Part shown: in pieces, positions 8,945 through 15,817 of the stretch
How the letters are laid out: each line of letters begins with the position of its first letter
Numbering within the stretch: position 1 is the stretch's first letter
Source of the DNA: Lachnospiraceae bacterium
GTDB taxonomy: Bacteria; Bacillota; Clostridia; Lachnospirales; Lachnospiraceae
Direction: 5' to 3'
Length of the DNA stretch: 33,799 nucleotides
Assembly (NCBI GenBank): GCA_021202335.1
Contig: JAJQDE010000013.1
Location: 9,104-42,902, forward strand
Position numbers and translations under genes: made by a program
Notes under the pieces: model-generated
What the model saw: only the letters and a program-made list of their open reading frames with translations
The model's database searches: none
Told to the model about the DNA's origin: nothing

Positions 8945-9295
8945 TTATATTTCCGCTTCCTTTTTTATTTGCTCTGAAAACAACAAAATATCAACTGCCT
9001 TTTGAAGCTCCTCTTTTTCACGATAATGGCAAATCAGTCTTTTTTCATGTTCTGAAAGCACAAGCTGCGGCGCTGCCGAATCCGCTTCCAACACATCCTG
9101 TAAGCTCTGAATTGTAATATTCAGCCCCTTGCATATTTTAATTACATTATCCACGGATGCATTTCCGATTTTAGCGTCATTTAGCATAGTAAGTAAGGTG
9201 GAATAGGGCATATTTATGCTCTTGGCAAAACCTTTGACAGTAAAACCGTTATCCTTTATGAGCTTTTTTAAATAGCTTTCTCTAGTCATTGCCAT
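8945..9295 (-). CDS. Helix-turn-helix (XRE-like) transcriptional regulator
   Basis: A small protein of about 116 residues. Its N-terminal half has a Cro/C1-type helix-turn-helix: ESYLKKLIKDNGFTVKGFAKSINMPYSTLLTMLNDAKIGNASVDNVIKICKGLNI can be read as helices 1-5, with the recognition helix at MPYSTLLTML. The C-terminal half is charged and helical and may mediate dimerisation. AAAGGAG lies just upstream; ATG 9295, ATG 9289 and TTG 9298 are all possible starts, and I chose ATG 9295. It is divergent from a second HTH gene, and the shared gap holds repeated AAAACG sites. Autoregulation is plausible but inferred. Confidence 0.75.
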   Translation of the reverse strand: MAMTRESYLKKLIKDNGFTVKGFAKSINMPYSTLLTMLNDAKIGNASVDNVIKICKGLNITIQSLQDVLEADSAAPQLVLSEHEKRLICHYREKEELQKAVDILLFSEQIKKEAEI

Positions 9296-9385
9296 CAATC
9301 TCCTTTAACTATTAAATAATATCACGCAAAAAGCAATAAAACAATGTAAAAACAAGCTATATGATTTCGGTAAAATAAATACTGA

Positions 9386-9447
9386 TTGAAAAACGATAAT
9401 AAAACGTGTTAATATAGACAATATAAAACGATATAACGTTTTAACGT
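9386..9447 (+). promoter_or_regulatory. Promoter with AAAACG operator-like cluster
   Basis: TTGAAA (9386-9391) and TAATAT (9410-9415) form a promoter with an 18-base spacer for the plus-strand HTH gene. AAAACG recurs at 9390, 9401 and 9425. An inverted copy CGTTTT at 9437-9442 makes the 18-base imperfect palindrome AAAACGATATAACGTTTT. The sites overlap the promoter and the expected transcript start, as repressor operators do. The binding protein is presumably one of the two adjacent HTH proteins. Confidence 0.55.
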
Positions 9448-9474
9448 ATTTCAGGGCTGCAGAGAGGAACCGTA

Positions 9475-9702
9475 ATGAGGGAAAACATAAAGGATGTGAT
9501 GGAAATGTATAAGGAACTGGAAAAGCGTATGGCATATATGGGAATCAGCAAGAAAAAAATGGCGGCTGACCTTAATATGAATTACGGGACGCTGTTAGCT
9601 AAGCTTGGAGGGAAATCACATTTTACTTTAGACGAGGCTTTAACGATTCAGTCATATTTTGCAGACGACATTGCGATAGAAGAATTATTCAAGGCAGAAT
9701 AG
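9475..9702 (+). CDS. Small helix-turn-helix protein
   Basis: 75 residues, almost entirely a helix-turn-helix fold: MGISKKKMAADLNMNYGTLLAKLGGKSHFTLDEALTIQSYF. The turn and recognition helix (NMNYGTLLAKL) resemble those of the divergent HTH protein (NMPYSTLLTML), so the two are probably related. GAGAGG precedes ATG 9475. The stop is separated from the next gene by only 12 bases that include its ribosome binding site, so the regulator and the glycosyltransferase-like protein are co-expressed. It lacks a sensory domain. Confidence 0.7.
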   Translation: MRENIKDVMEMYKELEKRMAYMGISKKKMAADLNMNYGTLLAKLGGKSHFTLDEALTIQSYFADDIAIEELFKAE

Positions 9703-9714
9703 GAGAAGGATACA

Positions 9715-11376
9715 ATGAATTTATCAATAATCGTCTTTTCAAGAGGGAGGTCACTGCAGTTAAACGCTTATTTGGAGAGCCTGCTGAAATTTTCGGATGT
9801 GAAACAGAATATGATAAGCGTATTGTATTCCGAGGTGGAAAACATAAGCTATGATAAGGTGATGAAAAGCCGGCCGGATGTAAAGTGGATAAAGGAAACC
9901 TGTTTTGAGGATAATCTTAAGTGTCTGATTAAAACGGCGGAAACCTACATTATGTTCGGATGCGATGATGTAGTATTTACAAATTATTTTTCGATTAACA
10001 AGGCGATAGAACGTTTGGAATTAAATCCGGATATATTTGGGTTCAGTATGCGGCTGGGAGAGAATATAAAACCATATCCTAAGAAAATGGAAACAGATAA
10101 AGAGCTGATGGTGTGGGAGTGGAAGGGTTGTACGGAGGCTCATTATAATTATCCATGGGAGCTTGACTGCACTCTTTACAGAAAAGAGGATGTGTTAAGG
10201 CTGACGGCGGAGGAAAAAAATGAGATAAAAAATCCAAATTATTTTGAGGCGATGATAAATGCCGAAAACAGGAACCGGAGGATAACGCGAAAATGCATGG
10301 CGGCTTGGAAAAAAAGCTGCGCAATCGTCATAACCGTAAATAGAGTGCAGGACACGCACCCGAATGATTTTGACGATTGTATGGCGACGGACATATATGC
10401 CCTTGATAAGCTGTATAATGATACGGACAATACTCTTGATATTGATAAGATAGCACGTAAGGGAAACAGTAAAGTCCATGTTGGAGCGGAATACTTTATC
10501 CTAAGGAAACGCCGAAAGGAATTTTCGAAAAAATATATCATCGGAAGAAACATAAAAAATGCGGCGCTCAGACTCGGAAGGTTTAAAAAGCGCGTCATTC
10601 GCTATGTGGAGCGCAGATATTACGGAAGCGGAGGCTATAAAGGAAAGCTTAATATACTGACGCCGGAAGAAACCCTAAAGCTGCTGAAAACGGAAAAAGT
10701 GAGCTTTTTAAGATATGGCGATGGCGAGATTGCCATTATGCTGGGGAAATCAATACCCTTTCAGGAGTATGACGCCGAGCTGTCAGCACGTTTACGTGAG
10801 CTTTTGAATTTGAGCGATGCAGACATAAAAATAGGGCTTCCCTATTATTACATAAATCCGGTGCGGAATTTAAACAAGTATGTGGAAAGCTTTGCAGGCT
10901 CGCTGGCCCAACAGAGGCATTTTCTTCTGAAAGCATGTGACAGGAATGTCACATATATAGATACGTGTATAACGCAAATGTATCAGACCTATGAAAAATA
11001 TGATTTTAAAGAATACTATAAGCAAATGCAGTCGCTTTTGGAGAATAAAGACGTGACGGTTATATGTGGAGAGAAAATACTTGATAAATTGACATATAAT
11101 GCATTGGACGTCTGCAATTCCACAGACTATATTTATGCTGAAAGCAGGAATGCGTATGCAGGGTATGAGGAGCTGCTCAAAACGGCGCTTAGGACGGATA
11201 AAAGCAGGTTGATTTGTATTGTACTCGGACCGACAGCGAAGGTACTGGCATACGATTTGCATAAGGAGGGGTATCAGGCATGGGATATGGGGCATTACTT
11301 TAAGGATTATGATGCGTATATGAGGAATGCGGAACGAACGGATAAGGAAATTATGGATTTTTATAGGCCGGATTAG
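9715..11376 (+). CDS. Two-domain glycosyltransferase-like protein (GT-A-like domain plus GT-D/DUF1792 domain)
   Basis: 553 residues with no signal peptide or membrane segment. The N-terminal part (about 1-260) starts like a nucleotide-sugar transferase (LSIIVFSRGRSLQLNAYLESLL) and has an acidic GCDDVVF motif near residue 83 that could hold a metal-nucleotide. After a basic linker (about 260-305) the C-terminal part (about 310-553) carries FLRYGDGEIAIMLG near residue 332 and a later ICGEKILDKL...CIVLGPTAKVLAYDL. This pattern matches the DUF1792/GT-D glycosyltransferase fold known from streptococcal adhesin glycosylation, where the DGE motif binds metal. Two catalytic domains in one chain suggest successive sugar additions to a surface glycan or protein. 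AGGAG eight bases upstream supports the start. The fold assignments are from motifs only. Confidence 0.6.
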   Translation: MNLSIIVFSRGRSLQLNAYLESLLKFSDVKQNMISVLYSEVENISYDKVMKSRPDVKWIKETCFEDNLKCLIKTAETYIMFGCDDVVFTNYFSINKAIERLELNPDIFGFSMRLGENIKPYPKKMETDKELMVWEWKGCTEAHYNYPWELDCTLYRKEDVLRLTAEEKNEIKNPNYFEAMINAENRNRRITRKCMAAWKKSCAIVITVNRVQDTHPNDFDDCMATDIYALDKLYNDTDNTLDIDKIARKGNSKVHVGAEYFILRKRRKEFSKKYIIGRNIKNAALRLGRFKKRVIRYVERRYYGSGGYKGKLNILTPEETLKLLKTEKVSFLRYGDGEIAIMLGKSIPFQEYDAELSARLRELLNLSDADIKIGLPYYYINPVRNLNKYVESFAGSLAQQRHFLLKACDRNVTYIDTCITQMYQTYEKYDFKEYYKQMQSLLENKDVTVICGEKILDKLTYNALDVCNSTDYIYAESRNAYAGYEELLKTALRTDKSRLICIVLGPTAKVLAYDLHKEGYQAWDMGHYFKDYDAYMRNAERTDKEIMDFYRPD

Positions 11377-11419
11377 CTTAGAACCGCCGGTTTTACATTG
11401 GGAAGTGGAAGCATCAGTA

Positions 11420-11448
11420 TTGCCGATGCAGGTAATAAGTGCTATAAT
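11420..11448 (+). promoter_or_regulatory. Sigma-A-like promoter before the small unknown gene
   Basis: TTGCCG (11420-11425) and TATAAT (11443-11448) are spaced by 17 bases. It would give a leader of about 110 bases before the gene at 11564. Confidence 0.55.
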
Positions 11449-11454
11449 GTACAC

Positions 11455-11543
11455 GGAAGCAATGAGCCGTGCCAAGGACGATGCAAAGACAGATACTTAA
11501 GTCTGCACGGCGGGGTATATCCACAAAAGCGGAGCTTCGGCTT
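11455..11543 (+). ncRNA. Possible structured leader RNA of unknown class
   Basis: GCCGTGC (11466-11472) pairs perfectly with GCACGGC (11505-11511). Stacked directly inside is AGAC (11487-11490) with GTCT (11501-11504), which leaves a 14-base one-sided bulge, CAAGGACGATGCAA. Further on, GAGC-TTCG-GCTT forms a small UUCG-capped hairpin (11532-11543). The region lies in the 187-base gap between the glycosyltransferase-like gene and the unknown gene. Bits such as GGACG..GCAAAG and GGCGGGGT recall c-di-GMP-I riboswitches, but the helices do not match that class. A structured leader is plausible, not shown. Confidence 0.35.
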
Positions 11544-11563
11544 ACGCAACGGGAGTGCGCGGT

Positions 11564-11806
11564 ATGAGGAAAATGGACTTTAAAATGGAGCGTCCCGGGC
11601 AGGTGAAGGCTGGGGACAGCGTTACCGTCACCGAGGGAGTGCTCCCGAGCAACTATTATTATACGATAAATCCGGCGGTGGCGATGTCGGGGAACATTCC
11701 GTTTCGCGACAGGCTGAAATCAAAGAGCGGCACGGTGCTCTCCGTGAGCGAAAACGAAAGAGGCTTTTATGTGACCGTTGAATTTGACGAGCCGGATGTA
11801 AAATGA
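11564..11806 (+). CDS. Small conserved-looking protein of unknown function
   Basis: 80 residues, soluble, rich in beta-strand patterns: [72 protein letters not shown]. The closing segment reads like a small SH3-like barrel (KSGTVLSV...YVTVEFDE). GGGAG eight bases before ATG 11564 supports this start; GTG 11555 and ATG 11573 are alternatives. It has its own promoter and candidate structured leader and is followed by intergenic repeat copy A. I do not recognise the family. Confidence 0.5.
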   Translation: MRKMDFKMERPGQVKAGDSVTVTEGVLPSNYYYTINPAVAMSGNIPFRDRLKSKSGTVLSVSENERGFYVTVEFDEPDVK

Positions 11807-11819
11807 GAAATGGAGGAAA

Positions 11820-11913
11820 GAGTGAAAAATAAATTTTTCGCTCGGCAAGTTTGTGACTGCGCGCTGCTTGCACAAACATTGCTTTATGCGCAAAAAGCAG
11901 CGCAGAAATGAGG
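11820..11913 (+). repeat. Intergenic modular repeat, copy A (upstream of ridA)
   Basis: The copy begins with the hairpin GAGTGAAAAA-TAAA-TTTTTCGCTC (11820-11843). From 11844 to 11913 it matches copy C (21287-21356) at 66 of 70 bases. GTTTGTG (11849-11855) can pair with CACAAAC (11871-11877). Alternatively CTGCGCGCTGCT (11857-11868) can pair with AGCAGCGCAG (11896-11905) with a two-base bulge; the two helices cross. It ends in GAGG, which is the ribosome binding site of ridA. A small reading frame from GTG 11822 (GGAGG upstream) to TGA 11911 runs through the copy. Confidence 0.85.
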
Positions 11914-11918
11914 AAAAA

Positions 11919-12299
11919 ATGAAAAAAATCAGTACAGACAAGGCACCCGCAGCAATCGGACCGTATTCACAGGCAGTTATCGCAGGAGATTTTCTCTATG
12001 CATCGGGGCAGATTCCAATTAATCCCGCCACAGGGAATGTCGAGTCGGAGGACATCAAGGGACAGGCGGAGCAGTCGATGAAAAATGTGGGCGAGATTTT
12101 AAAGGCGGCAGGCGCCACATACGACAATGTGGTAAAGACCACCTGCTTTTTGGCGGATATCGCTGATTTTGCCGCATTTAATGAGGTATATGCAAAATAT
12201 TTTACGCAAAATCCGGCAAGAAGCTGTGTTGCCGTAAAGGACTTGCCAAAGGGAGTGCTCTGCGAGGTTGAGGTCATTGCATATTTGGCGCAGGCTTAG
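11919..12299 (+). CDS. ridA: RidA family reactive imine/enamine deaminase
   Basis: 126 residues, the normal length for RidA (YjgF/YER057c/UK114). It hydrolyses 2-aminoacrylate and related imines released by PLP enzymes, protecting the cell. Family signatures are APAAIGPYSQAV near the start, ASGQIPINPATG, a central QAEQSMKNVGEILKAAGA, and the C-terminal NPARSCVAVKDLPKGVLCEVEVIAYL, which includes the conserved carboxylate-binding Arg. The start is ATG 11919. The frame stays open upstream only because it runs through the repeat, and GAGG five bases before the ATG decides the start. The next gene begins 12 bases after the stop. Confidence 0.95.
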   Translation: MKKISTDKAPAAIGPYSQAVIAGDFLYASGQIPINPATGNVESEDIKGQAEQSMKNVGEILKAAGATYDNVVKTTCFLADIADFAAFNEVYAKYFTQNPARSCVAVKDLPKGVLCEVEVIAYLAQA

Positions 12300-12311
12300 G
12301 AGCGTGGTTTT

Positions 12312-12815
12312 TTGAGAAAGAAAAGCATTGTCCTTATAGGGATGCCGGGCGTTGGCAAAAGCACGATAGGCGTAGTGCTTGCCAAAAATCTGGGCATCTC
12401 ATTTATTGACTCCGATCTTGTGATACAGGAGCGCGAGGAAAAAAAGCTCTATGAGCTGATTGAGGAGCACGGCTTGGAGGGATTCCTTGATATCGAGGGG
12501 GCGGTCAACGCTTCACTGAATCCCAAAGCGGCGGTGATAGCCACCGGCGGAAGCGCGGTTTACCGGGACGCTGCGATGCGGCATTTGTCGGAGATAGGCG
12601 TCATATGTTATCTGCAGCTTTCCTGTGAGAGCATAGCCGAGCGGCTGGGAGACCTTACGGAGCGCGGGGTGGCGCTAAAGGACGGTAAGGATCTCGCGCA
12701 GCTTTACGCGGAACGCGTGCCGTTATATGAAAAATATGCCAACATGACAGTGGACTGCGAGAACAAAAATATACGTGAGATTGTTTTTGAGATTGCAAAG
12801 CGCATAAAAATCTGA
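12312..12815 (+). CDS. Shikimate kinase-like P-loop kinase (atypical substrate site)
   Basis: 167 residues with a Walker A GMPGVGKST, the DSD pair expected for Mg/substrate binding, and the C-terminal ERVPLYEKYAN segment that in shikimate kinase contributes the substrate Arg. The family's FRxxE motif reads FLDIE here, so the shikimate-binding Arg is Leu. The GGG loop reads GGSA, and the lid RPLL reads RGVAL. Shikimate kinase is the nearest family, but these changes make another small substrate, or loss of activity, possible. The start is a TTG with AGGAG nine bases upstream that overlaps the ridA stop; no in-frame ATG occurs until residue 11. No other aromatic pathway gene is nearby. Confidence 0.7.
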   Translation: MRKKSIVLIGMPGVGKSTIGVVLAKNLGISFIDSDLVIQEREEKKLYELIEEHGLEGFLDIEGAVNASLNPKAAVIATGGSAVYRDAAMRHLSEIGVICYLQLSCESIAERLGDLTERGVALKDGKDLAQLYAERVPLYEKYANMTVDCENKNIREIVFEIAKRIKI

Positions 12816-12830
12816 AAAATCCACATACTT

Positions 12831-12843
12831 CCCCTAAAGGGGG
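12831..12843 (+). promoter_or_regulatory. Hairpin covering the spoVAE ribosome binding site
   Basis: CCCC-TAAA-GGGGG places the Shine-Dalgarno G run of the next gene in a short perfect stem seven bases before its ATG. Translation of spoVAE may need this stem to open, for example by ribosomes finishing the upstream gene. Confidence 0.4.
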
Positions 12844-12849
12844 ATTAAG

Positions 12850-13209
12850 ATGGATTATATCAATGCATTTTGGGTAGGAGGCCTTATATGCGCTTTGTCG
12901 CAGATACTTCTTGACCGCACAAAGCTGCTTCCCGGGCGAGTCATGGTAATTTTGGTGTGCCTGGGCGCAGTCGTCAGCTTTTTCGGGCTTTATGAGCCCT
13001 TTGCGGAATATGCGAAGGAAGGGGCAAACGTTCCGCTTTTAGGCTATGGAAATATTCTGATGAAAGGCGTGAAGGAGGCGGTAGATAAGGACGGCTTTAT
13101 CGGTCTGTTTAAGGGCGGCTTCACAAACGGGGCAGTCGGCTGCAGCGCGGCGCTGATTTTCGGATATCTTGCAAGCCTGATATTCAGGTCAAAGACGACA
13201 AAGGCTTAA
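12850..13209 (+). CDS. spoVAE: Stage V sporulation protein AE (SpoVAE-type) membrane protein
   Basis: 119 residues, the usual size of SpoVAEb. Typical stretches are FWVGGLICALSQILLDRTKLLPGRVMVILV, an internal GLYEPFAEYAKEGANVPLLGYGNILMKGVKEAVDKDG loop and a final GGFTNGAVGCSAALIFGYLASLIF helix. The protein has three to four membrane helices. In spore formers it works with SpoVAC and SpoVAD in the inner forespore membrane to move Ca-dipicolinate. Here neither partner is adjacent. It follows the kinase gene after 34 bases, and its stop overlaps the stop of the convergent DUF5721 gene. ATG 12850 is preceded by GGGGGATTAAG. Confidence 0.85.
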   Translation: MDYINAFWVGGLICALSQILLDRTKLLPGRVMVILVCLGAVVSFFGLYEPFAEYAKEGANVPLLGYGNILMKGVKEAVDKDGFIGLFKGGFTNGAVGCSAALIFGYLASLIFRSKTTKA

Positions 13210-13700
13210 AGCTCTTCAAAATCAATGTTAAGCCCGTCAAACAGCCGGCGGACGTATGCGTCCCAAAGCTTTTCGGCGCTTTTATCCCGGATAAATGTGG
13301 TATAGGCGCTTCCGGTCACGCACAGCACATGCCCGTTTTCGTATCGGATATTAAGCGCAAGGGCGCTTACGAGATTAGCGGCGACTCCACATTCGGGGCT
13401 CGCTGTTATTTTTTCCGTAAGCTCGCCCGGGGCGTGAAACACCACCTTTAGCGAAACGGGCGTTTTTTTTCCCTTGATAAGCCCGAAGCATATCGGACGT
13501 ACATTTTTCCATGAGGAGAATTCCTGATGGATGTCCTCAAGCTCCTCGGCGGTGTAGAAGCCCTTTACAATGCGCCCGTCAATATGAAAGGTGTTGAACG
13601 TGGTGACGGCTGCCTCCTCAAGCAAAAACGAGTCGAAGCTTTCAGATGCAAGAAGCGCGTTCATAATGCTTTTTGTATTTTTTACCTGTAATGAAATCAT
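13206..13700 (-). CDS. DUF5721-like protein of unknown function
   Basis: 164 residues from ATG 13700 (MISLQVKNTKSIMNALLASESFDSFLLEEAAVTTFNTFHIDGRI). The upstream in-frame extension to 13769 looks non-coding. The sequence fits a family I know as DUF5721 from Lachnospiraceae and relatives: an N-terminal helix, the TTFNTFHIDGR motif, then a beta-rich core containing KTPVSLKVVFHAP and VLCVTGSAYTTF. It has no signal or membrane segment. The ribosome binding site is weak (GGCAGG). The stop codon overlaps that of spoVAE on the other strand. No function is known to me; the family name is from memory and uncertain. Confidence 0.6.
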   Translation of the reverse strand: MISLQVKNTKSIMNALLASESFDSFLLEEAAVTTFNTFHIDGRIVKGFYTAEELEDIHQEFSSWKNVRPICFGLIKGKKTPVSLKVVFHAPGELTEKITASPECGVAANLVSALALNIRYENGHVLCVTGSAYTTFIRDKSAEKLWDAYVRRLFDGLNIDFEEL

Positions 13701-13869
13701 GTTATAATACCTGCCTTTCCCTGACGTCTGAAAAATTATGCTCGCGAATTTGCGCATTACTCTTTTCAAACAATCATATATGCGATATCATGAAACGTAG
13801 TTATCAAAACTACATTTTGCGGTAAGAATATTTTGGACTTTATCAATGCCAATAACGGGGTATATATCT

Positions 13870-14721
13870 ATGAGTTATAAAATTGTAGCAGACAGTTGCT
13901 GTGAGCTTCCGGAGCAGTTGAAAAACGATTCGCGTTTTGAGCTTGTTCCGTTGACGCTTATCGTGGGTGAGGACTATGAAAAGCAGGATGACGAAAGCTT
14001 TAACCAAAGGGAATTTCTGGATGCGGTTGCGGCATGTCCGAAATGCCCTAAATCAGCGTGCCCTTCTCCCGAGCGGTATATGGAAGCGTATAAATCGGAG
14101 GCGGAGCATATTTACGCGGTGACGCTCTCCTCACAGCTCAGCGGCAGCTATAACAGCGCGGTGTTGGGGAAAAATCTGTATCACGATACCTACGGGGACA
14201 AGGATATATATGTGGTTGACTCGCGCTCGGCGTCCTGCGGTGAAACACAGCTTGTATATCGGATTATGGAGCTTGAGGAGGCAGGGCTTTCCTTTGACGA
14301 AATTACGGAAAAAATCGGGCAGTATGTCAAAGAGCTGCACACCTATTTTGTACTCGAAACGCTCGAAACGCTACGGAAAAACGGAAGACTCTCAAGAGTA
14401 AAGGCGCTTGTCGCGTCAACGCTCAACATAAAACCCCTTATGGCGGGGGACAACGGAAGCATTGTCCAGCTCGGACAGGGAATAGGCATGAAAAAAGCGC
14501 TTGCAAAGCTCGTTGACACTGCCGTGAGGGACGTAAAAGCCTCCGCATATCCGGAGAATGACAGACGGCTGATGATAAGCCACTGCAATAACCCGGAGGC
14601 GGCGGACAGTGTGCGAAGGGGCATTGAGGAGAAGCTGCGGGTCAGGGAGGTTGTGATAATGGACACCGCGGGCATCAGCAGCATGTACGCAAGCGATGGC
14701 GGTGTCGTTGTCACATTGTAG
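13870..14721 (+). CDS. DegV family fatty-acid-binding protein
   Basis: 283 residues. DegV proteins bind a fatty acid between two domains, and some act as FakB subunits that present it to the FakA kinase. Signatures are the N-terminal YKIVADSCCELP, the CPSPERYMEAY segment with TLSSQLSGSYNSA (the conserved Ser-rich acid-binding loop), YVVDSRSASCGETQLV and the IKPLMAGDNGSI hinge region. Start ATG 13870 has GGGG nine bases upstream; the ORF could begin at 13846 but without a ribosome binding site. It appears monocistronic and convergent with the response regulator. No fakA is nearby. Confidence 0.9.
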   Translation: MSYKIVADSCCELPEQLKNDSRFELVPLTLIVGEDYEKQDDESFNQREFLDAVAACPKCPKSACPSPERYMEAYKSEAEHIYAVTLSSQLSGSYNSAVLGKNLYHDTYGDKDIYVVDSRSASCGETQLVYRIMELEEAGLSFDEITEKIGQYVKELHTYFVLETLETLRKNGRLSRVKALVASTLNIKPLMAGDNGSIVQLGQGIGMKKALAKLVDTAVRDVKASAYPENDRRLMISHCNNPEAADSVRRGIEEKLRVREVVIMDTAGISSMYASDGGVVVTL

Positions 14722-14732
14722 GCATAACCTGT

Positions 14733-15449
14733 CTACGGGCTGTACCTGTCGGTTTCCTCCTTTAAGAGCCGAAATTCACGGTACCGCAAGGGGGACGACT
14801 TAAATTGATAATAGCTTTGCATAATGATATGAAACGGCATAACGGCGGCAACAAACTTAAAGTTTGCAACGCCGTTTTTGTTTACCCGCTCAAACTCCTC
14901 ATACGGTTCAAGGATTTTCCGCAGAGCAGCAATGCTTTCGTCCGCGGCAATGCTTGTACCGTCAACAAAATGCAGCACTGTGCCGTCCTCCGCAGCGACT
15001 GCATATTCAAGCTCGTCCTTTACCGCCTCAAACGGCACACCGTCCCTATGTATGGAGATGGTGATGATGTGCCCCATCGCATTTTCATCGCCCAACCGTA
15101 AAAATGCGGGAAGCGGCTCCGGAATATAAGGCTTTTTGGCATGAATCACAAAGTCCGGAAGATTTGGAAGCTCACGGTAGTCAAGCTTTGAGGAATACAA
15201 AATAAGCGGAGCATTGTATCCCATTGCCGTGAGCGCGTCAAGAATGTATTCCACAGTCCCTTTTTCAAGACACATATCCATGAACACTAAGTTGTATTTT
15301 AAGGGATTGACAAGAAAATGATTTTTATCTCCGTAGGAGTCCACATATAAAATATTCGGAGTGCCCATCCGCTTGTCTGACTCGCGCGATAAAAGGCGCT
15401 CCAAATGTTTTCTGTCAGCGACATTATCGTCACATATAGCAACGTGCAT
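14733..15449 (-). CDS. LytTR-type response regulator (orphan)
   Basis: 238 residues. The receiver domain keeps its acidic pair (Asp7-Asp8), the phosphoacceptor Asp58 (NLVFMDM), a Ser in LILYSSK and the Lys in IHAKKP. The C-terminal part (about 128-238) has the LytTR pattern, including ELEYAVAAEDGTVLHFVDG and FERVNKNGVANFKFV, which in AgrA/VirR-type regulators binds direct repeats in DNA. No histidine kinase lies next to it, and both neighbours are unrelated, so its partner must be elsewhere. A GGGG-containing ribosome binding site lies before ATG 15449. It is probably a transcription activator of secreted or surface functions, by family analogy only. Confidence 0.85.
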   Translation of the reverse strand: MHVAICDDNVADRKHLERLLSRESDKRMGTPNILYVDSYGDKNHFLVNPLKYNLVFMDMCLEKGTVEYILDALTAMGYNAPLILYSSKLDYRELPNLPDFVIHAKKPYIPEPLPAFLRLGDENAMGHIITISIHRDGVPFEAVKDELEYAVAAEDGTVLHFVDGTSIAADESIAALRKILEPYEEFERVNKNGVANFKFVAAVMPFHIIMQSYYQFKSSPLRYREFRLLKEETDRYSP

Positions 15450-15523
15450 AATAGTTTCCCCGCTTTTTCGTAAAAGTATTGCGCCGACCGTTCACTATAA
15501 AATTCCCCTGCCGCAGCGAAAGT

Positions 15524-15817
15524 CTACATAATGGAAAACTGCAGTGGGGAGTTGGCGATAATAAACGTCAGCGCCGCCTGTAGGATGAGGATTGCAGGCA
15601 TTCCGCAGACAAAGTACCAGTGTCGCGTTTTGTGATGAAACACCCTCATTCCTATGATGGAGCCGATGCTGCCTCCAATGAGGGCAATGACAAAGAAGGT
15701 ATACTCCGGAATACGCCAAAGCTTTTTGACTGCCTTGCGCTTGTCAATGCCCATCATTGCAAAGCCTGTCAGGTTCATTATTATCAAATAGCCTGCAATA
15801 ATACTGATTACAATCAT
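15524..15817 (-). CDS. DUF1294 membrane protein
   Basis: 97 residues with three hydrophobic segments and the DUF1294 signature GFAMMGIDKRKAVKKLWRIPEYTFFVIALIGGSIGSIIGMRVFHHKTRHWYFV. Its ATG (15815-15817) overlaps the argG stop as TAATG, so translation is probably coupled to argG. AAGGA seven bases upstream also supports this start over the longer ORF to 15862. The function of DUF1294 proteins is unknown; some homologues carry a cold-shock domain, which is absent here. Why it is tied to arginine synthesis is unclear. Confidence 0.8.
   Translation of the reverse strand: MIVISIIAGYLIIMNLTGFAMMGIDKRKAVKKLWRIPEYTFFVIALIGGSIGSIIGMRVFHHKTRHWYFVCGMPAILILQAALTFIIANSPLQFSIM

Noticed and set aside
11455-11543. 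c-di-GMP-I (GEMM) riboswitch
   Set aside because: Short similarities exist (GCAAAG, GGCGGGGT), but the two-helix layout with a GAAA tetraloop and its receptor is missing.
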